Shown: positions 1 to 9,141, counted from the first letter of the stretch. The stretch is 64,000 nucleotides of DNA from an uncultured Bacteroidales bacterium (GCA_903959905.1 CAJBYO010000030.1:23589-87588); one strand, 5' to 3'. A program made the numbers and translations. The notes: generated by a model not told the origin, from the sequence alone.

Positions 1-186
1 GAAGCACTGAAAGTGAAAGACGGCGAAACAACGGAGGACAGGTTTTACACCCTTGAATCGGTTGCCTGCCTCGGCTGCTGTTCGCTGGCACCTGTGATGA
101 TGATTGGCGACCAGACCTATGGCAAACTCACCGGAAATGAGGCGGTAAAGATCGTTAAGAACATCAGGCTCGCCGAAAACAATTAA
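1..186 (+). CDS. NuoE-like thioredoxin-fold 2Fe-2S subunit, C-terminal part
   Basis: The frame is open from base 1 to TAA at 184-186 and encodes the last 61 residues of a protein whose start lies outside the window. It contains ESVACLGCCSLAPVMMIGD followed by YGKLTGNEA. This is the C-x3-C half of the 2Fe-2S site and the C-terminal end of the NuoE/HydC thioredoxin-like ferredoxin family. In this family the protein relays electrons next to the NuoF-like flavoprotein, and a NuoF-like gene follows 103 bp downstream on the same strand. By position it would be the StnA/NuoE subunit of the complex encoded by the next two genes. The family call is firm; the exact complex is inferred. Confidence 0.85.
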   Translation, partial: EALKVKDGETTEDRFYTLESVACLGCCSLAPVMMIGDQTYGKLTGNEAVKIVKNIRLAENN

Positions 187-227
187 CAAAAGACGGGGCA
201 AAAAGTATAACCTTGAGATGCTCTCAA

Positions 228-276
228 CATTCGTCATTCGTCATTCGTCATTCGTCATTCGTAACTCGTAACTCGT
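228..276. repeat. heptamer tandem repeat (CATTCGT), intergenic
   Basis: Five perfect copies of CATTCGT (228-262) are followed by two variant copies AACTCGT (263-276), between the NuoE-like and NuoF-like genes. CCTTGAG stands just before the array at 211-217. The same heptamer occurs in reverse orientation in 11 copies at 63773-63849, also with CTCAAGG beside it. The array sits just upstream of the NuoF-like start, so it lies within the presumed operon. It probably belongs to a repeat family dispersed in this genome. Confidence 0.9.
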
Positions 277-289
277 AAATCATTTATAT

Positions 290-2065
290 ATGGCTACTAT
301 TGTCACTGTGGGTTTGGGAAGCTGCGGCATCGCCGCAGGAGCAAATAAAACCTATGCTAAAATCCAGGCACTGAAGGAATCTGACAAGCTTGATTTTGAA
401 TTGAAAAAAACCAGCTGTGTTGGCATGTGCTACCGCGAACCGCTGGTGGAGATCACAGATGAAACCGGGACCTACCTTTATGGCGAAGTTGATGCCGACC
501 GGGCTGTGGAGGTCATCGAGAAGCACATCAACCAGCAAGACCCCATCCGCGATTACATTGTTTACACCGACCTGTTTGATGCCCCGGAAAATGATTTTAT
601 CAGTGCCCAGGTTAAAATAGTATTGCGGAACTGCGGATATATGGACCCGGAATCTATTGAGGAGTATGAATCACGTGAAGGTTACCACGCCATTCAGAAA
701 ATTGCCAAAGAAAAGATCAGCCGTGAGGCTGTGATCGATACCATCCTGAAGTCGGGGCTTCGCGGACGCGGAGGCGGAGGTTTCCCAACCGGGATGAAAT
801 GGAAGTTTGCCAATGCCAACAAGTCGGCCGACAAATACGTGATCTGCAATGCGGATGAGGGCGACCCGGGTGCATTCATGGACCGTTCTGTGCTTGAAGG
901 TGATCCTCATTCAGTGCTTGAAGGAATGATCATTGCCGCTTATGCCATTGAAGCTACAGGTGGAGTAATTTACTGTCGTGCGGAATACCCGCTGGCCATA
1001 AAAAGGCTGAACATCGCCATTGACCAGGCGCACAAAAAGGGGTACCTCGGAAAAAATATCTTCGGGATTGAAGGGTTTAACCTGGATATCTATATCAAAG
1101 AGGGCGCCGGCGCCTTTGTATGCGGTGAAGAAACAGCCCTGATAGCCTCCATTGAGGGTGAACGCGGGATGCCCCGCAAACGACCGCCTTTCCCTGCCGT
1201 TTCCGGACTGTGGAAAAAGCCTACCAATATCAACAACGTTGAAACCTTCGCCAACATTCCGTGGATCATGATCCATGGTGCTGAGGCTTATGCGCAATAT
1301 GGCACCGAGAAAAGCAAAGGAACCAAAGTGTTCGCCCTGGCAGGCAAGGTGCGCCATTCAGGACTTGTGGAGGTGCCCATGGGCATGACCATCCGCGATG
1401 TGATTTTTAAACTCGGCGGTGGTATTAAAAATGATAAAAAATTCAAGGCGGTCCAGATGGGCGGCCCCTCAGGAGGATGTATTCCTGAATTCCTTTCAGA
1501 TACGATTGTTGATTACGATTCAGTCAATGCCACAGGCGCGATCATGGGTTCCGGCGGGATGGTGGTTATGGATGAAACAACCTGCATGGTGGATGTGGCC
1601 AAGTTTTTCCTTGATTTCACCTGCAAGGAGAGCTGCGGAAAATGCACCTTCTGCCGTATGGGAACCAAGCGCATGCTTGAAATCCTCGACCGCATCACCA
1701 ATGGCCACGGTAAAGAGGGTGACCTTGAAAAACTGGAGGAACTTGCATACCAGATCAAAGATAATTCACTTTGCGGGCTGGGACAAACGGCGCCAAATCC
1801 TGTGCTCACCACCATCAGGTATTTCAGGGATGAATATGAGGCGCACATCAACCATAAAAAGTGCCCTGCCAAAGTCTGCCGGCCTTTGTTAACCTATAAA
1901 GTTGACGAAGACAAATGCACCGGCTGCATGGTCTGCCTGAAAAACTGTCCGGTAAAGGCCATCACAGGCGAACGCAAACAGGTGCATCTCATCAACCAGG
2001 AAACCTGCACCAAATGCGGGGTCTGCTACTCCAAATGTAAATTTCAATCCATATTACTGTCTTAA
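290..2065 (+). CDS. NuoF/HydB-like NADH-binding flavoprotein (StnB-like)
   Basis: This 591-aa protein has three parts. Residues 1-80 form a thioredoxin-like ferredoxin domain, here with Cys12, Cys43 and Cys47 only. The NuoF core carries FMN/NADH motifs at GRGGGGFPTG (159-168) and NADEGDPGAF (187-196), plus the 4Fe-4S ligands C449-x2-C452-x2-C455. The C-terminus has two 4Fe-4S ferredoxin motifs, CTGCMVC (from 543) and CTKCGVC (from 573). This is the layout of the NADH-oxidising bifurcating subunit of HydABC, NADP-dependent hydrogenases and StnABC, longer than complex I NuoF (about 430 aa). It is a cytoplasmic protein that passes electrons between NADH, ferredoxin and partner subunits. The ATG at 290 follows a heptamer repeat array, with no strong Shine-Dalgarno. 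No hydrogenase catalytic gene is nearby, so a transhydrogenase role is favoured over a hydrogenase. Confidence 0.9.
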   Translation: MATIVTVGLGSCGIAAGANKTYAKIQALKESDKLDFELKKTSCVGMCYREPLVEITDETGTYLYGEVDADRAVEVIEKHINQQDPIRDYIVYTDLFDAPENDFISAQVKIVLRNCGYMDPESIEEYESREGYHAIQKIAKEKISREAVIDTILKSGLRGRGGGGFPTGMKWKFANANKSADKYVICNADEGDPGAFMDRSVLEGDPHSVLEGMIIAAYAIEATGGVIYCRAEYPLAIKRLNIAIDQAHKKGYLGKNIFGIEGFNLDIYIKEGAGAFVCGEETALIASIEGERGMPRKRPPFPAVSGLWKKPTNINNVETFANIPWIMIHGAEAYAQYGTEKSKGTKVFALAGKVRHSGLVEVPMGMTIRDVIFKLGGGIKNDKKFKAVQMGGPSGGCIPEFLSDTIVDYDSVNATGAIMGSGGMVVMDETTCMVDVAKFFLDFTCKESCGKCTFCRMGTKRMLEILDRITNGHGKEGDLEKLEELAYQIKDNSLCGLGQTAPNPVLTTIRYFRDEYEAHINHKKCPAKVCRPLLTYKVDEDKCTGCMVCLKNCPVKAITGERKQVHLINQETCTKCGVCYSKCKFQSILLS

Positions 2066-2066
2066 T

Positions 2067-2098
2067 TTCACCATTTCACCATTTCACCATCTCACAAT
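2067..2098. repeat. octamer tandem repeat (TTCACCAT)
   Basis: Three perfect TTCACCAT copies and one variant CTCACAAT fill most of the 41-bp gap between the NuoF-like and fusion genes. Related arrays occur at 16149-16180 and 60910-60941, also in short gaps between neighbouring genes. Confidence 0.85.
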
Positions 2099-2106
2099 TT
2101 ACTTTT

Positions 2107-5100
2107 ATGTCTGACAATACTTTAAATATCATTCTCAACGGAAATATAGTCAAGGGTTTTCCCGGTGAAACCATCCTTGACCTGGCAAAACGGCATGATA
2201 TTGAAATTCCGACCTTGTGCAACGACGATCGCCTTGAACCTTTTACCTCCTGTTATGTCTGTGTGGTTGAAGTGGAAGGCATGCGTGGCCATCAGCCCTC
2301 CTGTTCCACAAAGCTGACGGAAGGGATGAAGATCATCACCGACAATGAAGGGATCCGTAAATCAAGGAAGATGGCGCTGGAGCTGATGCTCAGCAACCAC
2401 TATGCCGATTGTATCGGTCCCTGCAAGCAAACATGCCCGGCAGGTGTGGACGTTCAGGGATACATTTCGCTCATTGATAAAGGTTTATACAGTGAGGCTG
2501 TTGCCCTGATCAAGGAAACGAACCCGTTGCCGGCAATCTGCGGCCGCGTTTGTGTTCGTCCTTGCGAAGTGGAATGCAGGCGTAACCTCCTCGATGAAGG
2601 CACCCCGGTAGGTATTGATTACCTGAAACGGTTTGCTTCAGATTATGACCTGGCATCCCCCGGTAAATATGTTCCCGCTGTGAAGCCCTCCACGGGTAAA
2701 AAAGTAGCCGTCATCGGTGCCGGCCCCGGCGGATTATCGGTTGGTCATTTTATGCAAATTGAGGGCCATCAGGTCGATATCTTTGAAGCAGCACCCAAAT
2801 CAGGTGGCTGGCTGCGCTATGGTATTCCCGAATACCGCCTGCCGAATGATATTCTGGATCAGGAGGTGAACAACATTACCGACCTGGGGGTCAATATCTT
2901 CTACAATAAAAAACTTGGCAGCAACGTCAGCTATAAAGAGCTGAAAGAGAAATATGACGCAACAGTTCTTACCATCGGGTCACAAAAAGGTACCGGTGTA
3001 GGATGTGAAGGCGACGATGCAGGTAATGTGTTCTCGGGGATAGACTTCCTGAAAAATATGGAAGTCACTGGTCAGCACTACGATTTCCGCGGAAAGACGA
3101 TCGCGGTCGTCGGAGGCGGAAATACAGCCATGGATTGCTGCCGGACCTCCATACGCTGCAAGGCAGATAAGGTTTATGTGATCTATCGACGCACAGAAAA
3201 GGAGATGCCTGCCAACCCGATTGAAATCCATGAATCAAAGCTTGAAGGCGTTGAATACCTGTTCCTTACCTTACCAAAGAAGATCAACAAAAATGCAAAT
3301 GGCGAGGTTGAATCCGTAACCTGCATCAAAATGGAGCTCGGAGAACCTGATGCTTCCGGCCGACGCCGTCCCGTTCCTGTGGAAGGTTCCGACTTCGACA
3401 TTCATGTTGATTTCATCCTGGCTGCCATTGGACAGAAAACCGAGGTTGATTTCATCGACGACATCAACAGCAACACCGACACTGGTGAACTGAAGATAAA
3501 CAAATGGGGCGACATTGATGCCGACAAGTCTACATTGCAAACCGGCATCCCGTCGATGTTTGCGGCTGGCGACGGGGTAACCGGGCCGGCAACCATCATT
3601 GAAGCCATCGCCCAGGCAAGGATCGCGTCAACAAGCGCACACCAGTTCCTGATGGGGTTACCTGTTCAACCGGTTAAAAAGACCTTTACGAGCCGGAGGG
3701 ATAATTTTAAAAAGCAGGAAAAAGAGGCCTACTCAGGCGGCTTTGCCTCCCAGTTGCGTGAAGAGATGCCGACGCTCGCCGCAGATGCCCGTTTTAACTT
3801 CAACGAGGTTGAACTGGGTTATGCAGGTGCCGACGTTGCCCATCATGAGGCACAGCGTTGCCTGGAATGCGGTTGTGTTTCATTCTTTGACTGCGACCTG
3901 CAGAAATATTCAACGGAATACAACGCGCAGCAAAAATCCTTTGAAGGCGAGTTCAGGGAATATAAGGTTGATTTCCGCCATCCGTACATTGAAATTGACA
4001 ACAATAAGTGCATCCTTTGTGCCCGTTGTGTTCGTATCTGCCGCGAGGTGGTGGGTGCCAGTGCACTTGGACTCATCAACCGCGGATTCCACACGTACGT
4101 AGCTCCGAGCATGGGAGAAGCGTTGCAGGATACGCCATGTGAATCCTGCGGGATGTGTATTTCAACCTGTCCTACCGGTGCCATTACCGAGAATGTACTC
4201 TTCAAACCGGGCCCTGTAAAGTCATTGGCAGTGGGTTCAATCTGTAATTACTGTTCGGTGGGCTGCGCCATTGACCTGCATCATAAAAATGGGTTTGTAC
4301 TCGGCGTGACCGGAAACAACGGACTTATCAATGCAGATGGAAATATCTGCAAATATCCGAAGTTCGGATACCAGTATCTGAACGATGTGCGCCGCATTAC
4401 CAAACCAATGCAAAAAGTAAACGGAAAGTTTGAAGAGATAACTTTTGATGCAGCTTTCCGGCTCATCAGGGAGAAAATAAAATCGGTCAAACCCGATGAA
4501 AATGCCTTTTTCGGGGGAGCAAGGTTATCCAATGAAGAGTTGTACCTGGTCCATAAACTGGCACGCGGAGCTGCTAAAACGAACAATGTAGGCAGTTTTC
4601 ATTACCTGGGAAGGGGTGAGGGGTACCGGGCCAATTGTGAGTTCAATGCACCGTTTACAGAGATTACCGGTGCCAGTGCCCTGTACCTGGTAGGCACTGA
4701 AATCAACAATGATCATGCGGTGGTCGGTTTCATGGTTCAGAATGACCATGTCATGAAGAAAACGCCGGTCATCATGGTCACTGAAAAGCGAAATAATGCC
4801 ATGTCGCTGAAGGTGAATCAGGAGATCGTGGTTAAATCGTATTACCATTTTGTGAAAGCGGTTAACCATTATCTGCTTACAAAAGGGTTGGAAAATGCCC
4901 TGTTCCTGCGCGATCGCGTGGAGGGTTTTGATGGGTATAAGTCCATGCTCCTGAAAGAGGATTTCGGCACACTTGTTTCTGCATCCGGTATTACTTCCGA
5001 AGCGATATCAGCCTTTGCCGAATCTTACAACAATGAAATAAATGCCATTCTGGTCTTTTCTGAGAAGGAGATTTCAGGAAATACCTCAAAGGAGATCTTC

Positions 5101-5817
5101 AACCTTGCCCGCATCACAGGTAAACTGGGTAAAACGGCCAACGGACTGATTGCATTGAAGGAGAAGAATAATTCCCAGGGACTGTTCGACATGGGAGTCA
5201 GCCCGCACCTGGGTATTGGTGGACAGGAACTTTCCGATGCAGGATATGCTTCACGCCTGAAAGAAAGGTGGAATGTGTCAGAAATTGCATCAGATGAAAC
5301 GGAGTGTCTTCATGGAATTCTCAACGAAGGTCAGGCGAAGAACCTTTTCATTTTTGGAGAAGACCCTCTTGGCTGTGCCATTGACCGGCAGGCTGTAGAA
5401 AAACAATTTGTGCATGTTTCTTTTAAGGCAGTACAGGATTATTTCATGACGGAAACGGCCATGGCGGCCGACCTCATCCTGCCGGCCACTTTCCCTGCTG
5501 AAACCGGAGGTACCTTTACCAATGCTCAAAAGGTGATACAGGAGTTCGCCAAAGTGATGAATTCACCTGTGGAACAGTCTTCCTTACAGCAACTTGCCGG
5601 AATACTCCTGGAATTTGGGTTGGTAACGCCGAAAGAGCCGCATGATATCTTAACAGAAATTATAACACTGTTGCCCGCAGAAAAGCATCATGGAAAATTG
5701 CTCATGCGCCCGACCAAAGAGGACAATAACAAACGGCACTATCACCATGGATGCGATGCTGTTACAGCACGTTTTGAATCAGAATTAAAGTCATCATTTT
5801 CCAACAGTAAACCCTAA
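2107..5817 (+). CDS. Fused 2Fe-2S / GltD-NfnB-like / ferredoxin / degenerate molybdopterin oxidoreductase (StnC-like)
   Basis: This is a 1236-aa multidomain cytoplasmic redox protein. Residues 1-80 are a NuoG/HydA-type 2Fe-2S ferredoxin (Cys38, 49, 52, 66). Residues 100-520 are a GltD/NfnB-like FAD and NAD(P) oxidoreductase. It has cysteine clusters at 102-110 and 145-157, a first Rossmann motif GAGPGG (204-209), and a second GGGNTAMD (336-343) followed by Arg361-Arg362, which suits NADP(H). Around 630-700 are two 4Fe-4S motifs (CILCARC, CESCGMC). The remainder resembles the NuoG/FdhA molybdopterin fold and starts with CNYCSVGC. It lacks an obvious catalytic Sec/Cys with following His, and it is shorter than true formate dehydrogenase. 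With the NuoE- and NuoF-like genes it matches the StnABC electron-bifurcating NADH:ferredoxin:NADP transhydrogenase. Domain calls are firm; the enzyme reaction is inferred from architecture. Confidence 0.85.
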   Translation: MSDNTLNIILNGNIVKGFPGETILDLAKRHDIEIPTLCNDDRLEPFTSCYVCVVEVEGMRGHQPSCSTKLTEGMKIITDNEGIRKSRKMALELMLSNHYADCIGPCKQTCPAGVDVQGYISLIDKGLYSEAVALIKETNPLPAICGRVCVRPCEVECRRNLLDEGTPVGIDYLKRFASDYDLASPGKYVPAVKPSTGKKVAVIGAGPGGLSVGHFMQIEGHQVDIFEAAPKSGGWLRYGIPEYRLPNDILDQEVNNITDLGVNIFYNKKLGSNVSYKELKEKYDATVLTIGSQKGTGVGCEGDDAGNVFSGIDFLKNMEVTGQHYDFRGKTIAVVGGGNTAMDCCRTSIRCKADKVYVIYRRTEKEMPANPIEIHESKLEGVEYLFLTLPKKINKNANGEVESVTCIKMELGEPDASGRRRPVPVEGSDFDIHVDFILAAIGQKTEVDFIDDINSNTDTGELKINKWGDIDADKSTLQTGIPSMFAAGDGVTGPATIIEAIAQARIASTSAHQFLMGLPVQPVKKTFTSRRDNFKKQEKEAYSGGFASQLREEMPTLAADARFNFNEVELGYAGADVAHHEAQRCLECGCVSFFDCDLQKYSTEYNAQQKSFEGEFREYKVDFRHPYIEIDNNKCILCARCVRICREVVGASALGLINRGFHTYVAPSMGEALQDTPCESCGMCISTCPTGAITENVLFKPGPVKSLAVGSICNYCSVGCAIDLHHKNGFVLGVTGNNGLINADGNICKYPKFGYQYLNDVRRITKPMQKVNGKFEEITFDAAFRLIREKIKSVKPDENAFFGGARLSNEELYLVHKLARGAAKTNNVGSFHYLGRGEGYRANCEFNAPFTEITGASALYLVGTEINNDHAVVGFMVQNDHVMKKTPVIMVTEKRNNAMSLKVNQEIVVKSYYHFVKAVNHYLLTKGLENALFLRDRVEGFDGYKSMLLKEDFGTLVSASGITSEAISAFAESYNNEINAILVFSEKEISGNTSKEIFNLARITGKLGKTANGLIALKEKNNSQGLFDMGVSPHLGIGGQELSDAGYASRLKERWNVSEIASDETECLHGILNEGQAKNLFIFGEDPLGCAIDRQAVEKQFVHVSFKAVQDYFMTETAMAADLILPATFPAETGGTFTNAQKVIQEFAKVMNSPVEQSSLQQLAGILLEFGLVTPKEPHDILTEIITLLPAEKHHGKLLMRPTKEDNNKRHYHHGCDAVTARFESELKSSFSNSKP

Positions 5818-5822
5818 CCCCA

Positions 5823-6278
5823 ATGAAAGAGTTCAATAATATAAATGATATCCTTGATTTTGCAATCGGGGAGGAGCAGGCTGCAGTAGATTTCTACCTT
5901 CAGCTTGCGGCACAGTCAAAGAGCCGGCAAACAAAAAAAATATTTGAAGAATATGCCGAGGAGGAGATGCGCCATAAGGCCAATCTCCTAAGCATCAAGG
6001 AAAGCGGCAGTTTCAAGTTGGCTGATGAGAAGGTCAGGGATCTGAAAATTGCCGAGTACCTCGTTGACATAAGGCCTTCAGCAAACATGTCATACCAGGA
6101 TGCGCTGATTCTTGCCATGAAAAAGGAGAAGGCTGCCTTCAGGATGTACACAAAGTTGGCGGAAAAGGCTGAAAGTCCTGATGTGAAAGCGCTGTTTCTC
6201 AACCTGGCACAGGAAGAGTCAAAGCACAAGCTCGCTTTTGAAGTGGAGTATGATGAATTTATCCTGAAAGAAAACTAG
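5823..6278 (+). CDS. Rubrerythrin-like diiron ferritin-family protein
   Basis: The protein has 151 residues in a four-helix-bundle ferritin-like fold. Two diiron half-sites are visible: Glu18 with E48-M-R-H51, and Glu102 with E132-S-K-H135. This is the rubrerythrin/ferritin-like pattern without the C-terminal rubredoxin domain. Related proteins reduce peroxide or handle iron in anaerobes, usually drawing electrons from ferredoxin- or NADH-linked donors. The ATG at 5823 lies five bases after the stop of the redox fusion gene, so it is probably co-transcribed. That would place an oxidative-stress protein next to an NADPH/ferredoxin-producing complex. Its direct electron donor cannot be told from sequence. 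Confidence 0.85.
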   Translation: MKEFNNINDILDFAIGEEQAAVDFYLQLAAQSKSRQTKKIFEEYAEEEMRHKANLLSIKESGSFKLADEKVRDLKIAEYLVDIRPSANMSYQDALILAMKKEKAAFRMYTKLAEKAESPDVKALFLNLAQEESKHKLAFEVEYDEFILKEN

Positions 6279-6285
6279 GATTGTA

Positions 6286-7413
6286 TCAACCTTTGAATAT
6301 TTCAAGGATTGCGGCAATGACTTTTGATACTGATTCCTGCGGCATGGGGACATACAGCGGCAGGATGATGCTGTTGCGGTTCAGGTCTTCAGAAACCGGC
6401 AGTTCAACATGATAATCCAGGTCGGTGTAAGCTTTCTCTGTGTGCGACAGCATGATGCCTCTCCTGGAAGAAATGCCCATATCAAGCAGTTTTTGCATCA
6501 GCTCATTCCTTGAAACCGGGCTTGACGGTTTTAAATATACACTGAACGATTGGTGACTTGTAAAATATCCCGGTTGTTCAACGGGAAGCCTGAAATGTTC
6601 AATTCCGGCGAATGCCGTAAAATATTGACCGGCAATCTTCCGCCGCTCCTCAATCAGCCAGTCCAGTTTCTCCAGTTGCTTAATTCCCACTGCAGCCTGG
6701 ATATCCGTCATCCTGTAGTTGTATCCTACCTCAACATGCTCCTCAAAAAGAACCTTTGATGAAAGGTGCCGCTCACGGTCATTGATGCTCATGCCATGCT
6801 GCCGAAGGATTTTCATCCGGTTGTAAAAGGCTTCATTGGAGGTTGTAATCATTCCCCCGTCGCCGGTGGTAATGACTTTCCTCGGATGAAAGGAAAAGCA
6901 GACCAGGTCGGAATGGACACCGATTTTCTTCCCTTTATAGGACGAACCAATCGCACATGCCGCATCTTCAATCAGCAACAGGTTGTGTTTGGTACAGAGT
7001 GATTTAAAAGCATCAATGTCAGCCGGCATGCCCATCTGGTGAACCAGCAGGATGGCCTTTGTGCGCGGGGTTATCCTTTTTTCAACGTCAGCAATGTCTA
7101 GGTTGTAATATGCATTGACTTCAGCAAAAACCGGAATGGCACCGGCATATTTGATAGAATTCGCAGTAGCAATATAACTCATGGAGGGGCAGATCACCTC
7201 GTCGCCTTCCCCGATACCTGCCACGATCATGGCCAGGTGCAGGGCGGTGGTGCAGCTTGAAACGGCAACAGCATATTTGGCGCCGGTATAGGCTGCGAAT
7301 TTCTCTTCAAATTCCTGCACTTTCGGGCCCTGGGTAACCCAGCCCGACAACACGGTATCGTATGCCGCTTTTGCCTCGTCTTCGGTCAGATATGGTTTGG
7401 CTATGGGGATCAT
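6286..7413 (-). CDS. DegT/DnrJ/EryC1/StrS family sugar aminotransferase
   Basis: This 375-aa protein is a PLP-dependent enzyme that aminates keto-sugars bound to a nucleotide. The family fold is recognised from SGWVTQGPKVQEFE near the N-terminus, EDAACAIGSSYKG (149-161), and the Schiff-base lysine in FSFHPRK (Lys179) followed by TTGDGG. The gene starts one base after the stop of the epimerase gene upstream and is the last gene of the minus-strand sugar cluster. It converges with the rubrerythrin gene, leaving a 7-bp gap with no visible terminator. It resembles the aminotransferase at 9166-10326 (shared FSFHPRK, ITPRTKAI, GYNYRMTDIQAA), suggesting duplication. Its substrate is unknown; pairing with the adjacent epimerase/dehydratase suggests a 4-keto or 3-keto hexose. 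Confidence 0.9.
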   Translation of the reverse strand: MIPIAKPYLTEDEAKAAYDTVLSGWVTQGPKVQEFEEKFAAYTGAKYAVAVSSCTTALHLAMIVAGIGEGDEVICPSMSYIATANSIKYAGAIPVFAEVNAYYNLDIADVEKRITPRTKAILLVHQMGMPADIDAFKSLCTKHNLLLIEDAACAIGSSYKGKKIGVHSDLVCFSFHPRKVITTGDGGMITTSNEAFYNRMKILRQHGMSINDRERHLSSKVLFEEHVEVGYNYRMTDIQAAVGIKQLEKLDWLIEERRKIAGQYFTAFAGIEHFRLPVEQPGYFTSHQSFSVYLKPSSPVSRNELMQKLLDMGISSRRGIMLSHTEKAYTDLDYHVELPVSEDLNRNSIILPLYVPMPQESVSKVIAAILEIFKG

Positions 7414-7414
7414 C

Positions 7415-8386
7415 TTATGCTTTCCTGGTTAGTTGTTTCTCAAAATACCATTCGCTGAGTTCCTTCAGCCCTGCTTCCAGTGATGTGGCAGGTGCAAAAC
7501 CGAGTAACTTCCTGGCTTTGTCAATGTTAGCCAGCCTTCTGCTCACCGGGTTGACTGAATTCTCTTCACGGTGCTCCGGTTTCAACTCAGAATTGTTGAC
7601 GCGGAGGAACACTTCAAGCAACTCCTTCAGGCTGGTCTCCTCACAGTTTCCGATGTTGAATACCTCATCCGTCACATCTGCCTGAAGGGCTGCAACATTT
7701 GATTTGGCAATGTCTTTAACATATACAAAATCCATGGTGGTAGAACCGTCACCGTAAATCAGCGGGTTGCGGTTATCACGGATACAGTCAAGCCATTTGA
7801 TCATCACTTCGGTGTACTTGCCGTCCGTATCCATGCGCGGGCCATAGGCATTGAAATAGCGAAGTGCGACATAATCAAGGTTGTACATGAATTTGAAACT
7901 CCGGAACAACTGTTCGCCCCAGAGTTTCGCACCACCGTAAAAGGTTTGATTATCATAAGGGTTATCTGTTTCAGGCGTTGGAAAGTTCTGTGCAAGGCCG
8001 TATACCGACGCACTGGAGCTGTAAATGACCTTTTTTACCTTGTATTTAACACAGAGTTGAGCCACGTCAAAGGTTGACTTCAACATCACGTCAAATCCTT
8101 CTGCAGGGTCGGCGGCACAGGCATTGATACGCAGGGCAGCCATGTGAAACACATAATCGCAGCCGTCAATGCATTTTCCGAGGAGTTCTGTATCCCGCAT
8201 ATCCCCTTCGATGAAGGTAACGACAGGGTTGTGAAGGAAATTTTTCATGTTCTCCAGCGTTCCCCTGATCAGGTTATCCAGGATGATGATCCTTGCAGGT
8301 TTGAGTAAGAGTAACTCCTCTATCACATAGGAACCGATAAAACCGGCACCGCCGGTGACAAGTATTTTAGAATCAGCTATCTTCAT
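7415..8386 (-). CDS. NAD-dependent nucleotide-sugar epimerase/dehydratase
   Basis: The protein has 323 residues and is an extended short-chain dehydrogenase. The N-terminal NAD motif is TGGAGFIGSYV. SSSASVYG and a Tyr in FYGGAKLWGE (YxxxK-like) form the active site, and ALRYFNAYGPRM is typical of GalE/WbpP-like sugar epimerases. I chose the ATG at 8386 because it overlaps the upstream GT2 stop codon by four bases (ATGA) and begins directly before the Rossmann strand. A longer open frame to 8473 would add 29 residues lying wholly within the GT2 gene and unlike the family. The protein probably converts an NDP-hexose for the downstream aminotransferase. Exact specificity is not visible. Confidence 0.88.
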   Translation of the reverse strand: MKIADSKILVTGGAGFIGSYVIEELLLLKPARIIILDNLIRGTLENMKNFLHNPVVTFIEGDMRDTELLGKCIDGCDYVFHMAALRINACAADPAEGFDVMLKSTFDVAQLCVKYKVKKVIYSSSASVYGLAQNFPTPETDNPYDNQTFYGGAKLWGEQLFRSFKFMYNLDYVALRYFNAYGPRMDTDGKYTEVMIKWLDCIRDNRNPLIYGDGSTTMDFVYVKDIAKSNVAALQADVTDEVFNIGNCEETSLKELLEVFLRVNNSELKPEHREENSVNPVSRRLANIDKARKLLGFAPATSLEAGLKELSEWYFEKQLTRKA

Positions 8387-9141
8387 TTTGTTGGGTTGTT
8401 TTTTCCATACAGAGTCCGCGACCTGTTCCTCCAGAGTTTCATCCTGAACCTGAACATGTCGTACATGCTCCACATGATATCGTGTGGTTTTCCGAAAGCG
8501 CCTTTACCCGAAAGCCTTGGTTTATAATCAACCAGTGCTGACTTGACCCTGAATTTCAGGAACTTTGCCCTGATGATCATTTCAGGGGTTGTAAACGCCG
8601 GACTTTTAGCCAGCGGAAGGATCTTCGGAACAATTTCTTTCCTGTATATCTGCGTGAAATTCAAATCAACGATGCCCCGCACTGCCGATGAAAAAAACAA
8701 TTTAAGAAGCAGTCTGTTGATCACCGACGTTACCACGCGCCATTTCATATATCCTGCATAGGTGCTGCGTTCCAGCACCAGTAAATCGCAGTCGTCCATC
8801 TCCTCCAGTATCTTTGCAAGTTCTTCGGGGGCAAGTGGCAGGTCAACTGCGTTGTGTACGATGTATTCACAGCGTGCCGACATCATCCCTCGTTGCACGG
8901 CAATACCTACATTAAGATTTACAACATTGTACATTACTTTTAAATGCTGACTGCGGGTCTCCAGTGATGTGAGCAGGTCCGTAATGCCGTCCGTGCTTCC
9001 ATCATCCACCAGGATGATCTCATAGTCTTCAAAATCAGCCGACAAGGCGCTGATGCAACGTTCAACAGCCGGGGCAAGCAACGTTTTCTCATTGTACACC
9101 GGCAGGATTAAACTGACACTTTTCTTTGACTTGTCGGACAT
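8383..9141 (-). CDS. Family 2 glycosyltransferase
   Basis: This 252-aa protein starts with SLILPVYNEKTLL and then IILVDDGSTDG, the nucleotide-sugar binding motifs of GT-A fold GT2 enzymes. DLPLAPEELAKIL follows where the DXD-like region is expected. It resembles dolichyl-phosphate mannosyltransferase-like GT2 proteins without a long C-terminal membrane domain. The stop codon overlaps the start of the epimerase gene, showing tight coupling in the sugar operon. Its acceptor could be a lipid carrier or a growing surface glycan. It is one of two GT2 genes in the window (the other at 47142-47891). Confidence 0.88.
   Translation of the reverse strand: MSDKSKKSVSLILPVYNEKTLLAPAVERCISALSADFEDYEIILVDDGSTDGITDLLTSLETRSQHLKVMYNVVNLNVGIAVQRGMMSARCEYIVHNAVDLPLAPEELAKILEEMDDCDLLVLERSTYAGYMKWRVVTSVINRLLLKLFFSSAVRGIVDLNFTQIYRKEIVPKILPLAKSPAFTTPEMIIRAKFLKFRVKSALVDYKPRLSGKGAFGKPHDIMWSMYDMFRFRMKLWRNRSRTLYGKNNPTK

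Noticed and set aside
911..1357. 148-aa minus-strand open frame inside the NuoF-like gene
   Set aside because: It is a shadow of a conserved gene in the other strand; its composition shows no protein-like motif.
2107..5817. Formate dehydrogenase alpha subunit
   Set aside because: The C-terminal part resembles FdhA/NuoG, but no Sec/Cys-His active site is visible and the GltD-like insertion fits a transhydrogenase subunit better.
8387..8473. N-terminal extension of the epimerase
   Set aside because: The added 29 residues lie wholly inside the GT2 gene in another frame and precede the Rossmann motif; the ATGA overlap supports the start at 8386.
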